Source: Treponema sp. (GTDB lineage Bacteria; Spirochaetota; Spirochaetia; Treponematales; Treponemataceae). From it: a stretch of 6,799 bases of DNA. Both the position numbers and the translations under genes were made by a program. The notes beneath the pieces are model-generated. The model did no database searches and was not told where the DNA came from. It saw only the letters and a program-made list of their open reading frames with translations. The DNA is taken from positions 1 to 6,799 of the forward strand of contig JAGABO010000050.1 in assembly GCA_017614655.1 (NCBI GenBank), in the 5' to 3' direction. This document shows, piece by piece, positions 6,624-6,799 of this stretch (its first letter is position 1; the number at the start of each line of letters is the position of its first letter).

Positions 6624-6654
6624 AATTTTATCTCCAGATTGATTTGATTCATTA

Positions 6655-6684
6655 TTTGTAACATATTTTTTTTTCTGTTACAAT
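6655..6684. promoter_or_regulatory. Symmetric overlapping divergent promoters built on an inverted repeat
   Basis: TTGTAACA (6656-6663) and TGTTACAA (6676-6683) form a perfect 8-bp inverted repeat around a 12-bp spacer that includes nine T residues (6666-6674). Plus strand: TTGTAA (6656-6661), 17 bp, TACAAT (6679-6684). Minus strand: TTGTAA (6683-6678), 17 bp, TACAAA (6660-6655). Each arm therefore serves as -35 in one direction and -10 in the other. The minus start point would be about 6648, leaving about 25 nt of leader with the nitroreductase ribosome binding site. The plus start point would fall at about 6691, on the ATG itself. The repeat could also be an operator for a dimeric repressor. 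Confidence 0.6.
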
Positions 6685-6690
6685 TCAGGC

Positions 6691-6799
6691 ATGATTACAG
6701 AACTTACAGTAACGATTCTCCCTGATGAAGAAAACGAGCGCTCTATTCTTAAAAAGCTCCTTGATGAACTTAAAAAGAAAAACATTTCCTGTAAACAAG
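6691..6799 (+). CDS. N-terminus of an unidentified protein, possibly FAD-dependent dehydrogenase (partial, runs off right edge)
   Basis: The frame is open from ATG 6691 to the right edge (36 complete codons). It begins MITELTVTILPDEENE and continues with a lysine-rich amphipathic stretch (LLDELKKKN). It starts just after the divergent promoter and has no usable ribosome binding site; AGG at 6687-6689 is too close. No other in-frame ATG occurs in the visible part. The short N-terminal strand followed by a helix resembles the leader domain of COG2509-type NAD(FAD)-utilising dehydrogenases as I remember them, but 36 residues do not allow a firm call. That the frame is coding is supported by the promoter and by codon use like that of its neighbours. 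Confidence 0.5.
   Translation, partial: MITELTVTILPDEENERSILKKLLDELKKKNISCKQ

Noticed and set aside
1..6799. tRNA, rRNA, CRISPR arrays, insertion sequences, riboswitches and intrinsic terminators
   Set aside because: None seen by eye on either strand. There are only two sizeable intergenic gaps (2433-2621 and 6624-6690), and neither holds a hairpin followed by a T run suited to a terminator.

Overview
The window carries one end of an aryl-polyene (APE)-type or flexirubin-like biosynthetic gene cluster, followed on the right by unrelated housekeeping-type genes. Base composition is moderately AT-rich, leucine is often CTT, A/T runs are common, and genes are packed with 4-14 bp overlaps. This would fit a host-associated spirochaete such as a rumen or gut Treponema. 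That assignment is a guess from style; no RNA or marker gene is present to settle it.

Left half, minus strand (1-2432): a three-gene operon reads leftwards. It encodes two acyl carrier proteins whose genes overlap by 4 bp, then a large protein that leaves the window at its left edge. That protein is unusual. An N-terminal multi-pass membrane domain resembling the small inner-membrane proteins of APE clusters (COG4648 type) is continuous in one reading frame with an AMP-binding acyl/aryl-acid ligase.

Middle, plus strand (2622-6100): a divergent four-gene operon encodes a SAM-dependent O-methyltransferase-fold protein, a short beta-ketoacyl-synthase N-terminal-like protein without a catalytic cysteine, a membrane lysophospholipid-type acyltransferase, and an exported alpha/beta-hydrolase of the acetyl-xylan-esterase type. 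The set methyltransferase, KS-N, acyltransferase, ACP, ACP, membrane protein, ligase is the typical gene content of one side of an APE cluster. Here it is split into two divergent operons around a 189-bp control region (2433-2621), with an extra secreted esterase added. The polyketide-type core enzymes (ketosynthase/chain-length factor, ketoreductase, dehydratases), thioesterase and exporter are not in view. They would be expected beyond the left edge.

A working model: the ligase activates an aryl acid and loads it on an ACP, off-window enzymes extend it to a polyene, the methyltransferase decorates the aryl ring, and the acyltransferase joins the polyene to a lipid at the inner membrane. The esterase would act outside the cytoplasm. 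The model is inferred from families and gene order only.

Right end (6090-6799): a minus-strand nitroreductase gene converges on the esterase gene with an 11-bp tail-to-tail overlap. Its divergent neighbour at 6691 runs off the right edge. Between them lies an 8-bp perfect inverted repeat. Its arms form sigma70-like -35 and -10 elements in both directions with 17-bp spacing. Two plus-strand genes (2622 and 6691) start within 10 bases of a good -10 box and have no ribosome binding site, so leaderless transcripts are likely.
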